DNA from: RDXT01 sp033765305
GTDB lineage: Bacteria > Bacteroidota > Bacteroidia > J057
Reading direction: 5' to 3'
Assembly (NCBI GenBank): GCA_033765305.1
Contig: JANRID010000019.1
Coordinates: 90,729-154,728 of the forward strand
Length of the DNA: 64,000 nt
This document shows, piece after piece, positions 45,820-54,047 of the stretch (positions are counted from its first letter, which is position 1; every line of letters starts with the position of its first letter). The notes under the pieces were generated by a model. The model had not been told where the DNA came from. It saw nothing but the letters and a program-made list of their open reading frames with translations, and ran no database searches. The translations under genes were made by a program, and so were the position numbers.

Positions 45820-47163
45820 TCAGGGTTCCAGCACGGCACGGGCTTCCCGCAGTCCGGACAGATACGCGCCATGCACATAGGAGCTGTGCTGAGACTCCGT
45901 CGCTTCGCCTGCGAAGCGGATGCGGCCCCAGGGGGCTGCCAGCAAGGCTGCATCGCCAGCGAGCGCGCCCGCATGCGGATAGCTGTAGGACCCTTGCGAA
46001 TAGGGGTCTGCGCGCCAGCGGGTCAGGATGGGGGTGCGGAGGGCGATCTCTCTGCCTGGAAAAGCCCGGTGCAGCCGCGCTGTCCACGAACGCCGGACCG
46101 CTTCGGGGTCCGCATGCTCCAGCGCCTCCGCCTCGCGGTGCACATAGAGCGCGGCCAGCACAGGCTGGCCCGTAAACGCATGCATATTCACCAGAATACG
46201 GTCCGGCTCCTGCGCCTCGCCGAGCAGCACGATGAACTGCTTCCGGGTATCCCAGCATGGCGCCTCGAACGGCAGAATTACCTTGTTCATCAGTCCCAGC
46301 CGCATCCGGGCAAGGGCTTCCCGCTTGTCTGCCGGCAGCGGCGGGTCGAACTCGATCTGGCCTGCCTGCAGTATGCTTAGGGGAACCGTGAGAATCAGTG
46401 CATCCGCCTCGTAGCTGGTCTCGCGGGTATAGGCGGTGACCCGGCTGCCCCGCTGGACGATCTGCTGCACCGGCTGGTTCAGCAGCACCTGCACCCCTTC
46501 CAGCAAGGAATCGACGAGCGGCTGATAGCCATCGCGCATGAACAGATCCTGCCCGGCTCCCCGAAGCCTGGCGCGCAGCACCTGTGCGGCGCCGACCGTT
46601 TCAAGGCTGGCAGCCAGCTCGGTCTCAGCTGCCTGGCGGATGAGGCTGCTGAGGCGGGGATCGCCGGGCGGGTCGAGCCGGGGTTCGAGCGCCTCCCACA
46701 GGCTGAGGGCCGGCGGCATGCGGTCAGCCTGCCGCGCTGCCTGCCGGAATGCCCGCTGCCAGGCCAGGGCCGGGCGGAGCAGCCTGCGGGCGGGCAGGGA
46801 ATCCCCGCCGGGCTCGATCAGGTGCAGCTGCGTGAAGCGGGTGGGCGTGGTGCGGAGCTGCTGCGCTTCGGCAAGGGGGACGAGGGGATTGCCGCGGGGA
46901 TGGTGAATCCAGGCGGCACCCAGATCGACCGGCATGCCGAGGGAGCGGTCGGTGTGGATGCGCCCTCCGGTGCGGGACCGGGCTTCGAGCACCAGCACCT
47001 CAGTGCCTGCCGCGCGCAGTGCAGCAGCAGCAGCGGCGCCGGCCATGCCGGCACCGATGATCAGGACCCGCTTGCCGGGCGCCGGAAATGGCCGCGCCAG
47101 GCTGCGCAGCGGGATCGAGGCGGCTCCCAAAGCGAGGAGCCGCAGAAATTCAGACCGGTTCAT
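45820..47163 (-). CDS. flavin-containing amine oxidase family protein
   Basis: The 447-residue protein begins with a short hydrophobic leader (FLRLLALGAASIPLRSLA) that may be an export signal. The FAD dinucleotide motif RVLIIGAGMAGAAAAAALRAAG follows, with VLEARSRTGGRIHT and the C-terminal FAGEATESQHSSYVHGAYLSG. This is the monoamine/polyamine oxidase pattern; such enzymes oxidise amines to imines with H2O2 release. The substrate is not known. It lies 58 bases after the Crp-like gene on the same strand, so the regulator may control its own operon. Confidence 0.9.
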   Translation of the reverse strand: MNRSEFLRLLALGAASIPLRSLARPFPAPGKRVLIIGAGMAGAAAAAALRAAGTEVLVLEARSRTGGRIHTDRSLGMPVDLGAAWIHHPRGNPLVPLAEAQQLRTTPTRFTQLHLIEPGGDSLPARRLLRPALAWQRAFRQAARQADRMPPALSLWEALEPRLDPPGDPRLSSLIRQAAETELAASLETVGAAQVLRARLRGAGQDLFMRDGYQPLVDSLLEGVQVLLNQPVQQIVQRGSRVTAYTRETSYEADALILTVPLSILQAGQIEFDPPLPADKREALARMRLGLMNKVILPFEAPCWDTRKQFIVLLGEAQEPDRILVNMHAFTGQPVLAALYVHREAEALEHADPEAVRRSWTARLHRAFPGREIALRTPILTRWRADPYSQGSYSYPHAGALAGDAALLAAPWGRIRFAGEATESQHSSYVHGAYLSGLREARAVLEP

Positions 47164-47221
47164 ACGGACGGGAATTAGGCAGCAAGTACCGCCGCCGGAT
47201 ACCCGGATCCTTTGATATTTC

Positions 47222-47809
47222 TCACAAAAGCGGCCTGCGCTGTGCCCGGATCCGGCTGAGCGTTTCGCGGGTGACGCCGAGGTAGGAGGCCAGATGCTGC
47301 ACCGGAACCCGTTTCAGAGCCTCCGGCTCAAAGCGTTCGAGCCATTCGTAGCGCTCGCTCGCGCTGCTGAACTGCAGGGCCGAAAGCCGCGCTTCGAGAA
47401 AGGCGGTGTATTCTTCGACAAGTACCCGGACCAGATTGCTCAGCACCAGGCTGTGCTGAAGCTCGGGCCGGAGGGTACGGAGATGCAGCACCAGCAGCTC
47501 GGTATCTTCCATCAGCTCCAGCGTCTCGCGCGACGGGCGCCCGTGCACGTAGCTCTCGAACGATCCGACCAGCTCGTCTTCAAAGGCAAACCAGGTGTTG
47601 ACCTCGGTGCCTTCGCTGAGGTAATAGCTCCGGACCGCTCCCCGCAGGACAAAGAACACCTCGTGCAGCACCTCGCCGGCCTGTACGAGGCAGTCCCGGC
47701 GCGGCCGCTGCCATCGGGACACATGCGGTGCCAGCGCTAGCCGGCCTTCGCCGAACGGCTGAAACTGCGGCGCATAACGGGCAAGAAACCGGTCGAGTGC
47801 CTCCTCCAT
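47222..47809 (-). CDS. Crp/Fnr family transcriptional regulator
   Basis: The 195-residue protein has a cNMP-binding-type beta-roll (about 25-115, VLHEVFFVLRGAVRSYY) and a C-terminal helix-turn-helix (VQHLASYLGVTRETLSRIR). The glycine-glutamate-arginine set that binds cAMP in Crp is not preserved, as in most small Bacteroidota members, so the ligand is unknown. The ATG at 47809 is preferred over an upstream GTG at 47860 because the GTG lies upstream of the likely promoter. Confidence 0.9.
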   Translation of the reverse strand: MEEALDRFLARYAPQFQPFGEGRLALAPHVSRWQRPRRDCLVQAGEVLHEVFFVLRGAVRSYYLSEGTEVNTWFAFEDELVGSFESYVHGRPSRETLELMEDTELLVLHLRTLRPELQHSLVLSNLVRVLVEEYTAFLEARLSALQFSSASERYEWLERFEPEALKRVPVQHLASYLGVTRETLSRIRAQRRPLL

Positions 47810-47825
47810 GGTACAGGGATTTTCC

Positions 47826-47857
47826 GAAAGTTCGCCATCCGCAGCTATCCGGTCAAG
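47826..47857 (-). promoter_or_regulatory. candidate promoter of the Crp-like gene
   Basis: On the minus strand CTTG (47857-47854) is followed after 20 bases by GAACTTTC (47833-47826). The ATG lies 16 bases beyond. The same two octamers at the same distance precede the M61 gene. Confidence 0.4.
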
Positions 47858-48005
47858 CACGCGGGCGCGTAGCAGGGAATCGATCTGCAGGGTATCTGAG
47901 GGCCAGAGAGGTATAAAATATTTTGCATATATGCCGGATGATTCCGCCCGTTTCAGGCTGCTCGTCCGTCAGAGGGCTGTTGTGTTTCACCAATCCCTGT
48001 GTACA

Positions 48006-48992
48006 ATGAAGACGATGCAACAGATCCGATTTTCTGCCTACGGCGGGCCGGAGGTACTTGAAACGGCCGAAGTACCGGTGCCGGTGCCTGGACCTGGCGA
48101 AGTGCTCATCCAGATCGAGGCTGCGGGGGTCAATTACTCCGACACCCTGCGCCGCCGGAACACCTACTTTGCGCCCACGCCGCTTCCCTACGTGCCGGGG
48201 GCCGAAGCAGTCGGGATCGTACGGGCAGCCGGTGCCGGGGCAGAGCTGGCGCCCGGAACGCGGGTGCTGGCCATCCTGCCTGCCGGCGGCGGCTATGCCG
48301 AGTATGCCGTGATGCCGGCCTGGTACGGGGTGCCCGTGCCGCCGCAGATCGATCCTGCGGCAGCTACGGCCATATTTGTGCAGGGCAGCACGGCCTACCT
48401 CATGCTTGCGCACCTCACAGACGGCCTGGCGGGCAAAAGTGTGCTCATCCACGCCGCCGCAGGCGGGGTCGGCTCGCTGCTGGTGCAGCTGGCCCGGGTG
48501 CTGGGTGCGCAGACTGTCATCGCGACAGCCGGCAGCGAAGCCAAGCTGGACCTGGCCCGTTCACTGGGCGCCGATGCGGCTGTGAACTACCGCCAGCCCG
48601 GCTGGCCGGCTCAGGTGACCGCCGCCAACGGCGGCAAGCCGGTGGATGTGATTCTGGAGACGGTAGGCGGCGACATATTCAGCGAAAGCTTCAAGTGCCT
48701 GGCAGTCAATGGCCGCATGATCGTATACGGCGCAGCCAGCGGGGTGCAGGGCGTGCTGCATTCCGAGCAGCTGCCGAACGGCGGGCACAGCGTCCTGGGC
48801 TTCAACCTCGCGCATTTCATCAACAGCCGCATGGCCGACTGGCAGGCCGGCCTGGGTGCCGTCATCGGGCTTATGCTGGAAGGCAGCCTGCAGGTGCATG
48901 TCGCGCACCGCTTTCCGCTTGCCGATGCGGCGCAGGCGCATGCGGCCATCGAGGCGCGGGAAACTGCTGGAAAGGTGGTCCTGATTCCCTGA
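48006..48992 (+). CDS. zinc-free NADPH:quinone oxidoreductase (MDR family)
   Basis: The 328-residue protein has the medium-chain reductase fold: VPVPVPGPGEVLIQIEAAGVNYSDTLRR, the NADPH motif HAAAGGVGSLLVQLARVLGA near 145-165, and the quinone reductase pattern VNYSD without the zinc-binding cysteines of alcohol dehydrogenases. It is of normal family length when read from the ATG at 48006 (or 48015); an upstream extension of the frame overlaps the divergent regulator gene and is rejected. Divergence from the Crp-like gene suggests possible control by it. Confidence 0.92.
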   Translation: MKTMQQIRFSAYGGPEVLETAEVPVPVPGPGEVLIQIEAAGVNYSDTLRRRNTYFAPTPLPYVPGAEAVGIVRAAGAGAELAPGTRVLAILPAGGGYAEYAVMPAWYGVPVPPQIDPAAATAIFVQGSTAYLMLAHLTDGLAGKSVLIHAAAGGVGSLLVQLARVLGAQTVIATAGSEAKLDLARSLGADAAVNYRQPGWPAQVTAANGGKPVDVILETVGGDIFSESFKCLAVNGRMIVYGAASGVQGVLHSEQLPNGGHSVLGFNLAHFINSRMADWQAGLGAVIGLMLEGSLQVHVAHRFPLADAAQAHAAIEARETAGKVVLIP

Positions 48993-49023
48993 AAAGCATC
49001 CGGGCGGAATGCCTGAAATACTG

Positions 49024-49031
49024 TAAGTTGG
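49024..49031 (+). promoter_or_regulatory. candidate -7 element of the sigma factor gene
   Basis: TAAGTTGG is one mismatch from TAnnTTTG. It lies 72 bases before the preferred ATG at 49104. No -33 element was seen. Confidence 0.3.
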
Positions 49032-49062
49032 CTGTATCGAACTCCGCGTATGGCATCCACCT

Positions 49063-49087
49063 CCCCCGGGCAGCCGCTGCCCGGGGG
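49063..49087 (+). other. strong hairpin just upstream of the sigma factor start
   Basis: A perfect 11-bp stem (CCCCCGGGCAG, 49063-49073, with 49077-49087) closes on a 3-base loop 16 bases before the ATG at 49104. There is no T-run. It may terminate the quinone reductase transcript weakly, or mask the sigma factor ribosome-binding region. Confidence 0.5.
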
Positions 49088-49103
49088 CGTATCTGCAAGA
49101 TCT

Positions 49104-49931
49104 ATGCATGAAGACCTGATTTCCCAAGCCCTCGCAGGCGATATCCATGCGTTTCAATCGCTGTTTTCCGCATTTCAGCCGGCCCTGAGGTCTTATCTCT
49201 ACCGGCTGCTGGCCGACCGCCAGGACGCCGAAGACCTGTGCCAGGATACCTTTCTCAAGGCATTCGGCAGGCTGGGAAGCTTCCGGCAGGAGGCATCGCT
49301 CAAGACCTGGGTATTTCAGATCGCCACGAATCTCGCCTGGGACCACCTGCGCAGGGCGAAGCGCTGGCAGCCGGACGTGAAGGCGCAGGGCAAAGCGCTG
49401 GCGATGGGCCGCCGCGACGTGATGGACCGGCTGGTCGAGACAGGGCAGGCCTGCGGCGAGCAGGCCTACGACATGCGGGAGCACATCAGCACCTGCTTTG
49501 CCTGCATGGGCAAGACCTTGCCGGTCGAGCAGCAGGTAGCGCTGATCCTCAAGGATGTGTATGATTTTTCCGTAAAAGAAACCGCGCAGATCCTGGAAAA
49601 AAGCCCGGATGTGGTCAAGCACCTGCTGCAGGATGCGCGGCACACCCTGATGGACATCTTCGAGCAGCGCTGCGCGCTGGTCAGCAAGACCGGCGTCTGC
49701 AACCAATGCTCGGAACTGAACGGCCTGTTCAATCCCAAACAAAACCGGCAGGAGGCCCTGATGAAGCTCGACCTCGTCAAAGGCTCCCAGCGCTACGACC
49801 GCGAGCGCCTGTACCGGATGCGCGCCAGGCTTGTCCGCAGCATCGATCCGCTGGAGAGCCCGGGCGCGCCGGTGCAGGACTTGCTTCTGCGCATTGACCG
49901 GATGGCCGCAGGCGAGCTGGAGCAGCTGTAA
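49104..49931 (+). CDS. ECF-type sigma-70 family sigma factor with cysteine motifs
   Basis: The 275-residue protein has region 2 (FQPALRSYLYRLLADRQDAEDLCQDTFLKAF and LKTWVFQIATNLAWDHLRRAKR) and region 4 (LPVEQQVALILKDVYDFSVKETAQIL...SPDVVKHLLQDAR). The linker between them carries His127-x3-Cys131-x2-Cys134 (HISTCFAC), and after region 4 there is Cys199-x2-Cys202 (CNQCSELNGLFNP) and a basic tail of about 70 residues. These motifs could bind zinc or act as a thiol switch. No anti-sigma gene adjoins it. An in-frame ATG at 49050 would place the start before the hairpin; 49104 is chosen because the sigma sequence begins there. Confidence 0.88.
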   Translation: MHEDLISQALAGDIHAFQSLFSAFQPALRSYLYRLLADRQDAEDLCQDTFLKAFGRLGSFRQEASLKTWVFQIATNLAWDHLRRAKRWQPDVKAQGKALAMGRRDVMDRLVETGQACGEQAYDMREHISTCFACMGKTLPVEQQVALILKDVYDFSVKETAQILEKSPDVVKHLLQDARHTLMDIFEQRCALVSKTGVCNQCSELNGLFNPKQNRQEALMKLDLVKGSQRYDRERLYRMRARLVRSIDPLESPGAPVQDLLLRIDRMAAGELEQL

Positions 49932-49958
49932 ATCAGGCAGTCTGTGCCGACAGGCCGA

Positions 49959-51050
49959 TCAGTCCACCCATTCGGCCAGGAATACATTTGTATCGCGGGT
50001 CTCGCCGTTGTTGCGGTTGGAGGCGAAGACCAGGTATTTGCCGTCCGGGGAAAACATCGGAAAGGAGTCGAATTCCGTATCCCAGGTGACCCGCTCCAGG
50101 CCGGAGCCGTCGGGATTGATGAGGTACAGGTTGAAGAGCCGCCCGTCGGGCGAGGCATGGTTGGAGGAGAACAGGATCTTCTTGCCTGAAGGGTGGAAGA
50201 ACGGCGCCCAGTTGGCCTTGCCAAGCTGGGTGACCTGCTTCAGGTTGCTGCCGTCGAGATTGCAGGTGTAGATCTCCATATTCGTCGGCGCCACGAGGCC
50301 CTGCGCGAGCAGCTCCTGGTATTCGCGCAGCTCTTCGGGCGTCTTGGGACGGGAAGCTCTGAATACCAGCTGCTTGCCATCCGGGGAGAAAAACGCGCCG
50401 CCGTCGTAGCCGGGCTGATTCGTGACCTGGCGCACATCGCTGCCGTCGGGGTTCATGGTGTACAGATCCAGGTCGCCGTTCCGGGTAGAGGTAAAGACAA
50501 TCTTGTCGCCCTGAGGGGAAAGGGTCGCTTCCGCGTCGTAGCCGGGGGTATTGGTCAGCTGCCGGACGATCGTGCCGTCGAGGTTCGAGACGAAGATATC
50601 GTAGCTGTCGTAGATGGCCCACACGTATTTGCGGATCTTGGAGCGGTCGGGCGGGGCGGGGCAGGTATCGGCGGCCAGATGGGTAGAAGCGTAGAGGATC
50701 TGCTGATCGCCGGGCATAAAATAGGAGCAGGTGGTGCGGCCCTTGCCGGTGCTGAGCAGCTTCATTTCGAAAGGCTGCCCGGCGCGTTTGGGAATCCGGC
50801 CGTAGAAGATCTGGTCGCAGGCAATCCCCTCGGGCGCATAGGTGCGCTGGAGGGTGAGGGACTTGCTGTCGAAGCTGAAATAGGCCTCGGCGTTGTCGCC
50901 GCCGAAGGTAAGCTGGCGGATGTTGCGCAGGTGGCGCTCTTCCGGATAGCGGAGCGGGTCTTCCGAAGCGGCAGATTTCGATGCGGCACATCCGGCCGCC
51001 AGCAGCCAGCCAGCCGCCGCCATCCATCCCAAGGTATGCGTGAGATTCAT
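49959..51050 (-). CDS. TolB-like beta-propeller lipoprotein
   Basis: The 363-residue protein has a lipoprotein signal with the lipobox LAAGC (cysteine at residue 21). At least four WD40-like PD40 repeats follow, each with an SPDGKxLVF or SPQGDKIVF core and a preceding DLYTMNPDGSDVRQVT-type strand. This is the TolB C-terminal propeller fold. It lacks the TolB N-terminal domain, so it is not the Tol-Pal component; relatives are generally surface or periplasmic binding proteins. A longer antisense-type frame shifted by one base in the same region is a shadow. Confidence 0.88.
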   Translation of the reverse strand: MNLTHTLGWMAAAGWLLAAGCAASKSAASEDPLRYPEERHLRNIRQLTFGGDNAEAYFSFDSKSLTLQRTYAPEGIACDQIFYGRIPKRAGQPFEMKLLSTGKGRTTCSYFMPGDQQILYASTHLAADTCPAPPDRSKIRKYVWAIYDSYDIFVSNLDGTIVRQLTNTPGYDAEATLSPQGDKIVFTSTRNGDLDLYTMNPDGSDVRQVTNQPGYDGGAFFSPDGKQLVFRASRPKTPEELREYQELLAQGLVAPTNMEIYTCNLDGSNLKQVTQLGKANWAPFFHPSGKKILFSSNHASPDGRLFNLYLINPDGSGLERVTWDTEFDSFPMFSPDGKYLVFASNRNNGETRDTNVFLAEWVD

Positions 51051-51073
51051 AGAGCAGATTTCATGTGATGAGG

Positions 51074-51081
51074 CGAATTTA
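51074..51081 (-). promoter_or_regulatory. candidate -7 element of the TolB-like gene
   Basis: The minus strand reads TAAATTCG, one mismatch from TAnnTTTG, 23 bases before the ATG at 51050. No -33 TTG was seen. Confidence 0.3.
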
Positions 51082-51165
51082 CGATTATTTCCTGCTCAGG
51101 CAGCCTTTCCCGGAACGGGTCCGTTAAGTGTATCAGAACCAACCTGCTACAGGGGAAATTCCCAG

Positions 51166-51199
51166 CCGGGGCTTTTGAAGTCCCGGTTTTTCTTTTTTC
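51166..51199 (+). terminator. strong plus-strand terminator with no gene directly upstream
   Basis: CCGGG-G-CTT (51166-51174) pairs with AAG-T-CCCGG (51178-51186) across a 3-base loop. TTTTTCTTTTTT follows. The nearest plus-strand gene upstream is the sigma factor, which ends at 49931 on the far side of a minus-strand gene, so it may end a small RNA. Confidence 0.8.
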
Positions 51200-51212
51200 A
51201 GCCGGCAGGCTG

Positions 51213-51220
51213 TATCTTTC
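51213..51220 (+). promoter_or_regulatory. candidate -7 element of the cNMP-binding kinase gene
   Basis: TATCTTTC is one mismatch from TAnnTTTG. It ends only 4 bases before the ATG at 51225 but 16 bases before the in-frame ATG at 51237, the spacing seen at other promoters here. The true start may therefore be 51237. Confidence 0.4.
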
Positions 51221-51224
51221 CCCA

Positions 51225-52643
51225 ATGGAAACCCGGATGACCGCTGCTGCCGCAGAAACCTTGCTGGCCGAGCTGAAGCAGCTCGAAGAATTTGCCCGCG
51301 TGCCGGATGAGGAACTGCGCTGGATGATCGAACGCGGCTATGTGCTGACCTTTCAGCCCGGAGAGCGGGTCTTCTCTACGGGAGATTCGATCGAGCGGAT
51401 GACCGTGGTGCTCGAAGGCCGCATCAAGGTCTGGATGGAGCGCAACGGCGAGCGGCAGGAAATGATGCGGCTCGAAGCCGGCGAGATTACCGGCAAGCTG
51501 CCCTACTCCCGCATGCGCGGCGCCACCTCCAACGGCGAGGTGGTCGAGTTCTGCCGGATCTTCGCCCTCGGCAGCGAGCATTTCCCCGAGATGATCCGCA
51601 CCCAGTATTACCTGACGGAGGCGCTGGTGCATGTCATGACCAACCGGGTCCGCAGCATGACCGCCTTTCAGCAGCAGAATGAAAAGCTCATCTCCCTCGG
51701 CAAGCTCTCCGCCGGCCTCTCCCATGAGCTGAACAACCCCGCCGCCGCGGTGGTGCGCAGTGCGGAGGAGCTCAAAAAACACCTCGGCCTCATGCCGGAA
51801 GGCTTCAAGCGGGTGATTAGCATCCGCATGGAAGATGCCCAGGTGGATGCCGTGAACGACGTGCTCTTCAGCGCCCTCCAGCGCGAAGCCAAGCCGCTGA
51901 GCGGCATGGCCCGCTTCCGCGCCGAGGAGTGCCTGATCGACTGGTTCGACGACCAGGGGGTGGACAACGCCCAGGAGTATGCCGAGGTGCTGCTGGAATT
52001 CGGCCTGACGGATGAAGATCTCGACTTCATCCTGCAGCAGACGGGCGAGCGCGAATTCCTGCCGGTGCTTGGCTGGGTGGTCAATGTGCTCACGACGGAA
52101 AAATTTGTGAACGAAATCCGCGAAGCGGCCCGCCGCATCGCCGATCTGGTGCAGTCGGTGAAAAGCTACACCTACATGGACCAGGTCCGCGACCGGCAGC
52201 ATGTGGATGTGCGGGAAGGCATCCGCAGCACCTATACCATGCTGAAGCATAAGTTCAAAAAGCGCAGCATCGAATTCATCGAAACCTTCGCCGAAGACCT
52301 GCCGGCCGTCTCCGGATTTCCCGGCGAACTCAACCAGGTCTGGACCAACCTGATGGACAATGCCCTCGACGCGATGGAGGAGGGCGGCACTCTGGAGGTG
52401 CAGGCGCATCCGGACGGCAACTGCGTGCGGGTCCGCGTGATCGACAGCGGCAAGGGCATCCCGCCCGATGTGCTGAGCAAGATCTGGGATCCCTTTTTCA
52501 CGACCAAGCCCCTCGGCCAGGGCACCGGGCTGGGACTGGGGGTGGTGCACCGCATCATCGTGCAGCAGCACAAAGGCACAATCGAGGTTGCCGAATCACG
52601 GCCGGGCCGGACGGTGTTTGAGCTGTACCTGCCGGTAGAGTAA
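51225..52643 (+). CDS. cyclic-nucleotide-binding domain histidine kinase
   Basis: The 472-residue soluble protein has an N-terminal cNMP-binding beta-roll (about 20-140, TFQPGERVFSTGDSIERMTVVLEGRIKVW), an H-box GLSHELNNPAAAV with His167, and a C-terminal HATPase domain (LMDNALDAMEEGG, DSGKGIPPDVLSKIWDPFFTTK, GTGLGLGVV). About 125 residues separate the H-box helix from the second DHp-like helix (REAARRIADLVQSVKSYTYM), far more than in standard kinases. No receiver or regulator gene is adjacent. It is plausibly a reader of a cyclic nucleotide, but the arginine needed for cAMP is not obvious. ATG codons at 51225 and 51237 are both possible. Confidence 0.9.
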   Translation: METRMTAAAAETLLAELKQLEEFARVPDEELRWMIERGYVLTFQPGERVFSTGDSIERMTVVLEGRIKVWMERNGERQEMMRLEAGEITGKLPYSRMRGATSNGEVVEFCRIFALGSEHFPEMIRTQYYLTEALVHVMTNRVRSMTAFQQQNEKLISLGKLSAGLSHELNNPAAAVVRSAEELKKHLGLMPEGFKRVISIRMEDAQVDAVNDVLFSALQREAKPLSGMARFRAEECLIDWFDDQGVDNAQEYAEVLLEFGLTDEDLDFILQQTGEREFLPVLGWVVNVLTTEKFVNEIREAARRIADLVQSVKSYTYMDQVRDRQHVDVREGIRSTYTMLKHKFKKRSIEFIETFAEDLPAVSGFPGELNQVWTNLMDNALDAMEEGGTLEVQAHPDGNCVRVRVIDSGKGIPPDVLSKIWDPFFTTKPLGQGTGLGLGVVHRIIVQQHKGTIEVAESRPGRTVFELYLPVE

Positions 52644-52671
52644 GCCGCGGCAGCTTCCGCCCGATTTTGCC

Positions 52672-52679
52672 TATCTTTG
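52672..52679 (+). promoter_or_regulatory. -7 promoter element of argH
   Basis: TATCTTTG matches the consensus exactly and ends 18 bases before the ATG at 52698. An in-frame TTG at 52677 lies within it and cannot be the start. Confidence 0.65.
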
Positions 52680-52697
52680 CCCCCAAACCCCCACCGC

Positions 52698-54047
52698 ATG
52701 AAACTCTGGGATAAGGGCGGCAGCGTGTCCGAGGAGATCGAACGCTTTACCGTCGGGCAGGACCGCGAGCTGGACCGGGCGCTGGCGCCCTGGGACGTGC
52801 TGGGTACCCTGGCGCACAGCCAGATGCTGTGCCAGATCGGGCTGCTGCCGGAAGCCGAATGGCGCCTGCTGCGCCCGGAGCTGCTGAAGCTCTATGCGCA
52901 GGCCTGCGCCGGCGGACTGCATATCGAGCCAGGGGTGGAAGACATCCACTCCCAGGTGGAGCTGATGCTGACCCGCGAACTGGGCGAGACCGGCAAAAAA
53001 GTCCATGCGGGCCGCTCCCGCAACGATCAGGTGCTGGTGGACCTCAAGCTGTTTTTCCTCGGCGAAATCGAATCCCTCGCCTCGCTTATCCGATCGCTCT
53101 TCGATACGCTGCAGCGCCAGAGCGAAGCCCACCGCGGCACCCTTCTGCCGGGCTATACCCATTTCCAGATCGCCATGCCCTCCTCCTTCGGGCTCTGGTT
53201 CGGCGCATATGCCGAATGCCTCGCCGAAGACCTGTTCCCCCTGTACGCCGCCTGGCAGACCGCCGACCAGAATCCGCTGGGCTCCGCCGCCGGCTACGGC
53301 AATTCATTCCCCCTCGACCGCCATCTGACCACCCGCCTGCTGGGCTTTTCCTCCCTGAGCTGCAATGCCGTAGCCGCTCAGATGGGCCGGGGCAAAACCG
53401 AACGCGCCCTGGCGGCCGCACTTGCCGCCATCGGCGCCACGCTCAACAAGCTCAGCACCGACGTCTGCCTCTATATGAGCCAGAATTTTGGGTTCCTTAC
53501 CCTGCCCGCCGAGCTGACGACCGGCTCCAGCATTATGCCGCACAAGAAGAACCCGGACGTCTTCGAGCTGATCCGGGCCCGGAGCAACCGCCTGCAGGCC
53601 CTGCCGGCGCTGGTGTCGCAGCTGACCTCCAACCTGCCTTCCGGCTATCACCGCGATTTTCAGCTGCTCAAAGAATACCTGTTCCCGGCCATCGAGGATG
53701 CGAAAGACTGCCTGCGCATCGCTGCCTACATGCTGGAGCGGGTGCAGGTGCAGGAAGACATCCTCGACGATCCGCGCTACGACTACCTCTTCACGGTGGA
53801 AGCGGTGAACCGCGAAGTCATGGCGGGCCTGCCGTTCCGGGAGGCTTACCGGAAGATCGGGGCGGAGGTCGAGGCGGGAACCTTCCGGCCGGACAAAACC
53901 CTGCGGCATACCCATGCCGGCAGCATCGGCGATCCGGGCACGGCCTATATCGCAGCCAAGCTGGAGCGGGCCATGGCAGCCTTTCCCTTCGCTGCGTTCC
54001 GCGAAGCCATTGCTGCGCTTACTGCGCCGGAGGCGCCTAGCGCCTGA
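52698..54047 (+). CDS. argH: argininosuccinate lyase
   Basis: The 449-residue protein belongs to the fumarase/aspartase superfamily: HAGRSRNDQVLVD, LPGYTHFQIAMP and the signature loop GSSIMPHKKNPD near residues 276-287, which holds the catalytic serine. It splits argininosuccinate into arginine and fumarate, the last step of arginine synthesis. No other arginine gene lies in this window. Its stop codon overlaps the end of the converging T9SS protein gene by 11 bases. Confidence 0.96.
   Translation: MKLWDKGGSVSEEIERFTVGQDRELDRALAPWDVLGTLAHSQMLCQIGLLPEAEWRLLRPELLKLYAQACAGGLHIEPGVEDIHSQVELMLTRELGETGKKVHAGRSRNDQVLVDLKLFFLGEIESLASLIRSLFDTLQRQSEAHRGTLLPGYTHFQIAMPSSFGLWFGAYAECLAEDLFPLYAAWQTADQNPLGSAAGYGNSFPLDRHLTTRLLGFSSLSCNAVAAQMGRGKTERALAAALAAIGATLNKLSTDVCLYMSQNFGFLTLPAELTTGSSIMPHKKNPDVFELIRARSNRLQALPALVSQLTSNLPSGYHRDFQLLKEYLFPAIEDAKDCLRIAAYMLERVQVQEDILDDPRYDYLFTVEAVNREVMAGLPFREAYRKIGAEVEAGTFRPDKTLRHTHAGSIGDPGTAYIAAKLERAMAAFPFAAFREAIAALTAPEAPSA

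Noticed and set aside
51080..51165. SRP RNA or tRNA in the orphan-terminator region
   Set aside because: The SRP core sequence and any tRNA cloverleaf or T-loop motif are absent.
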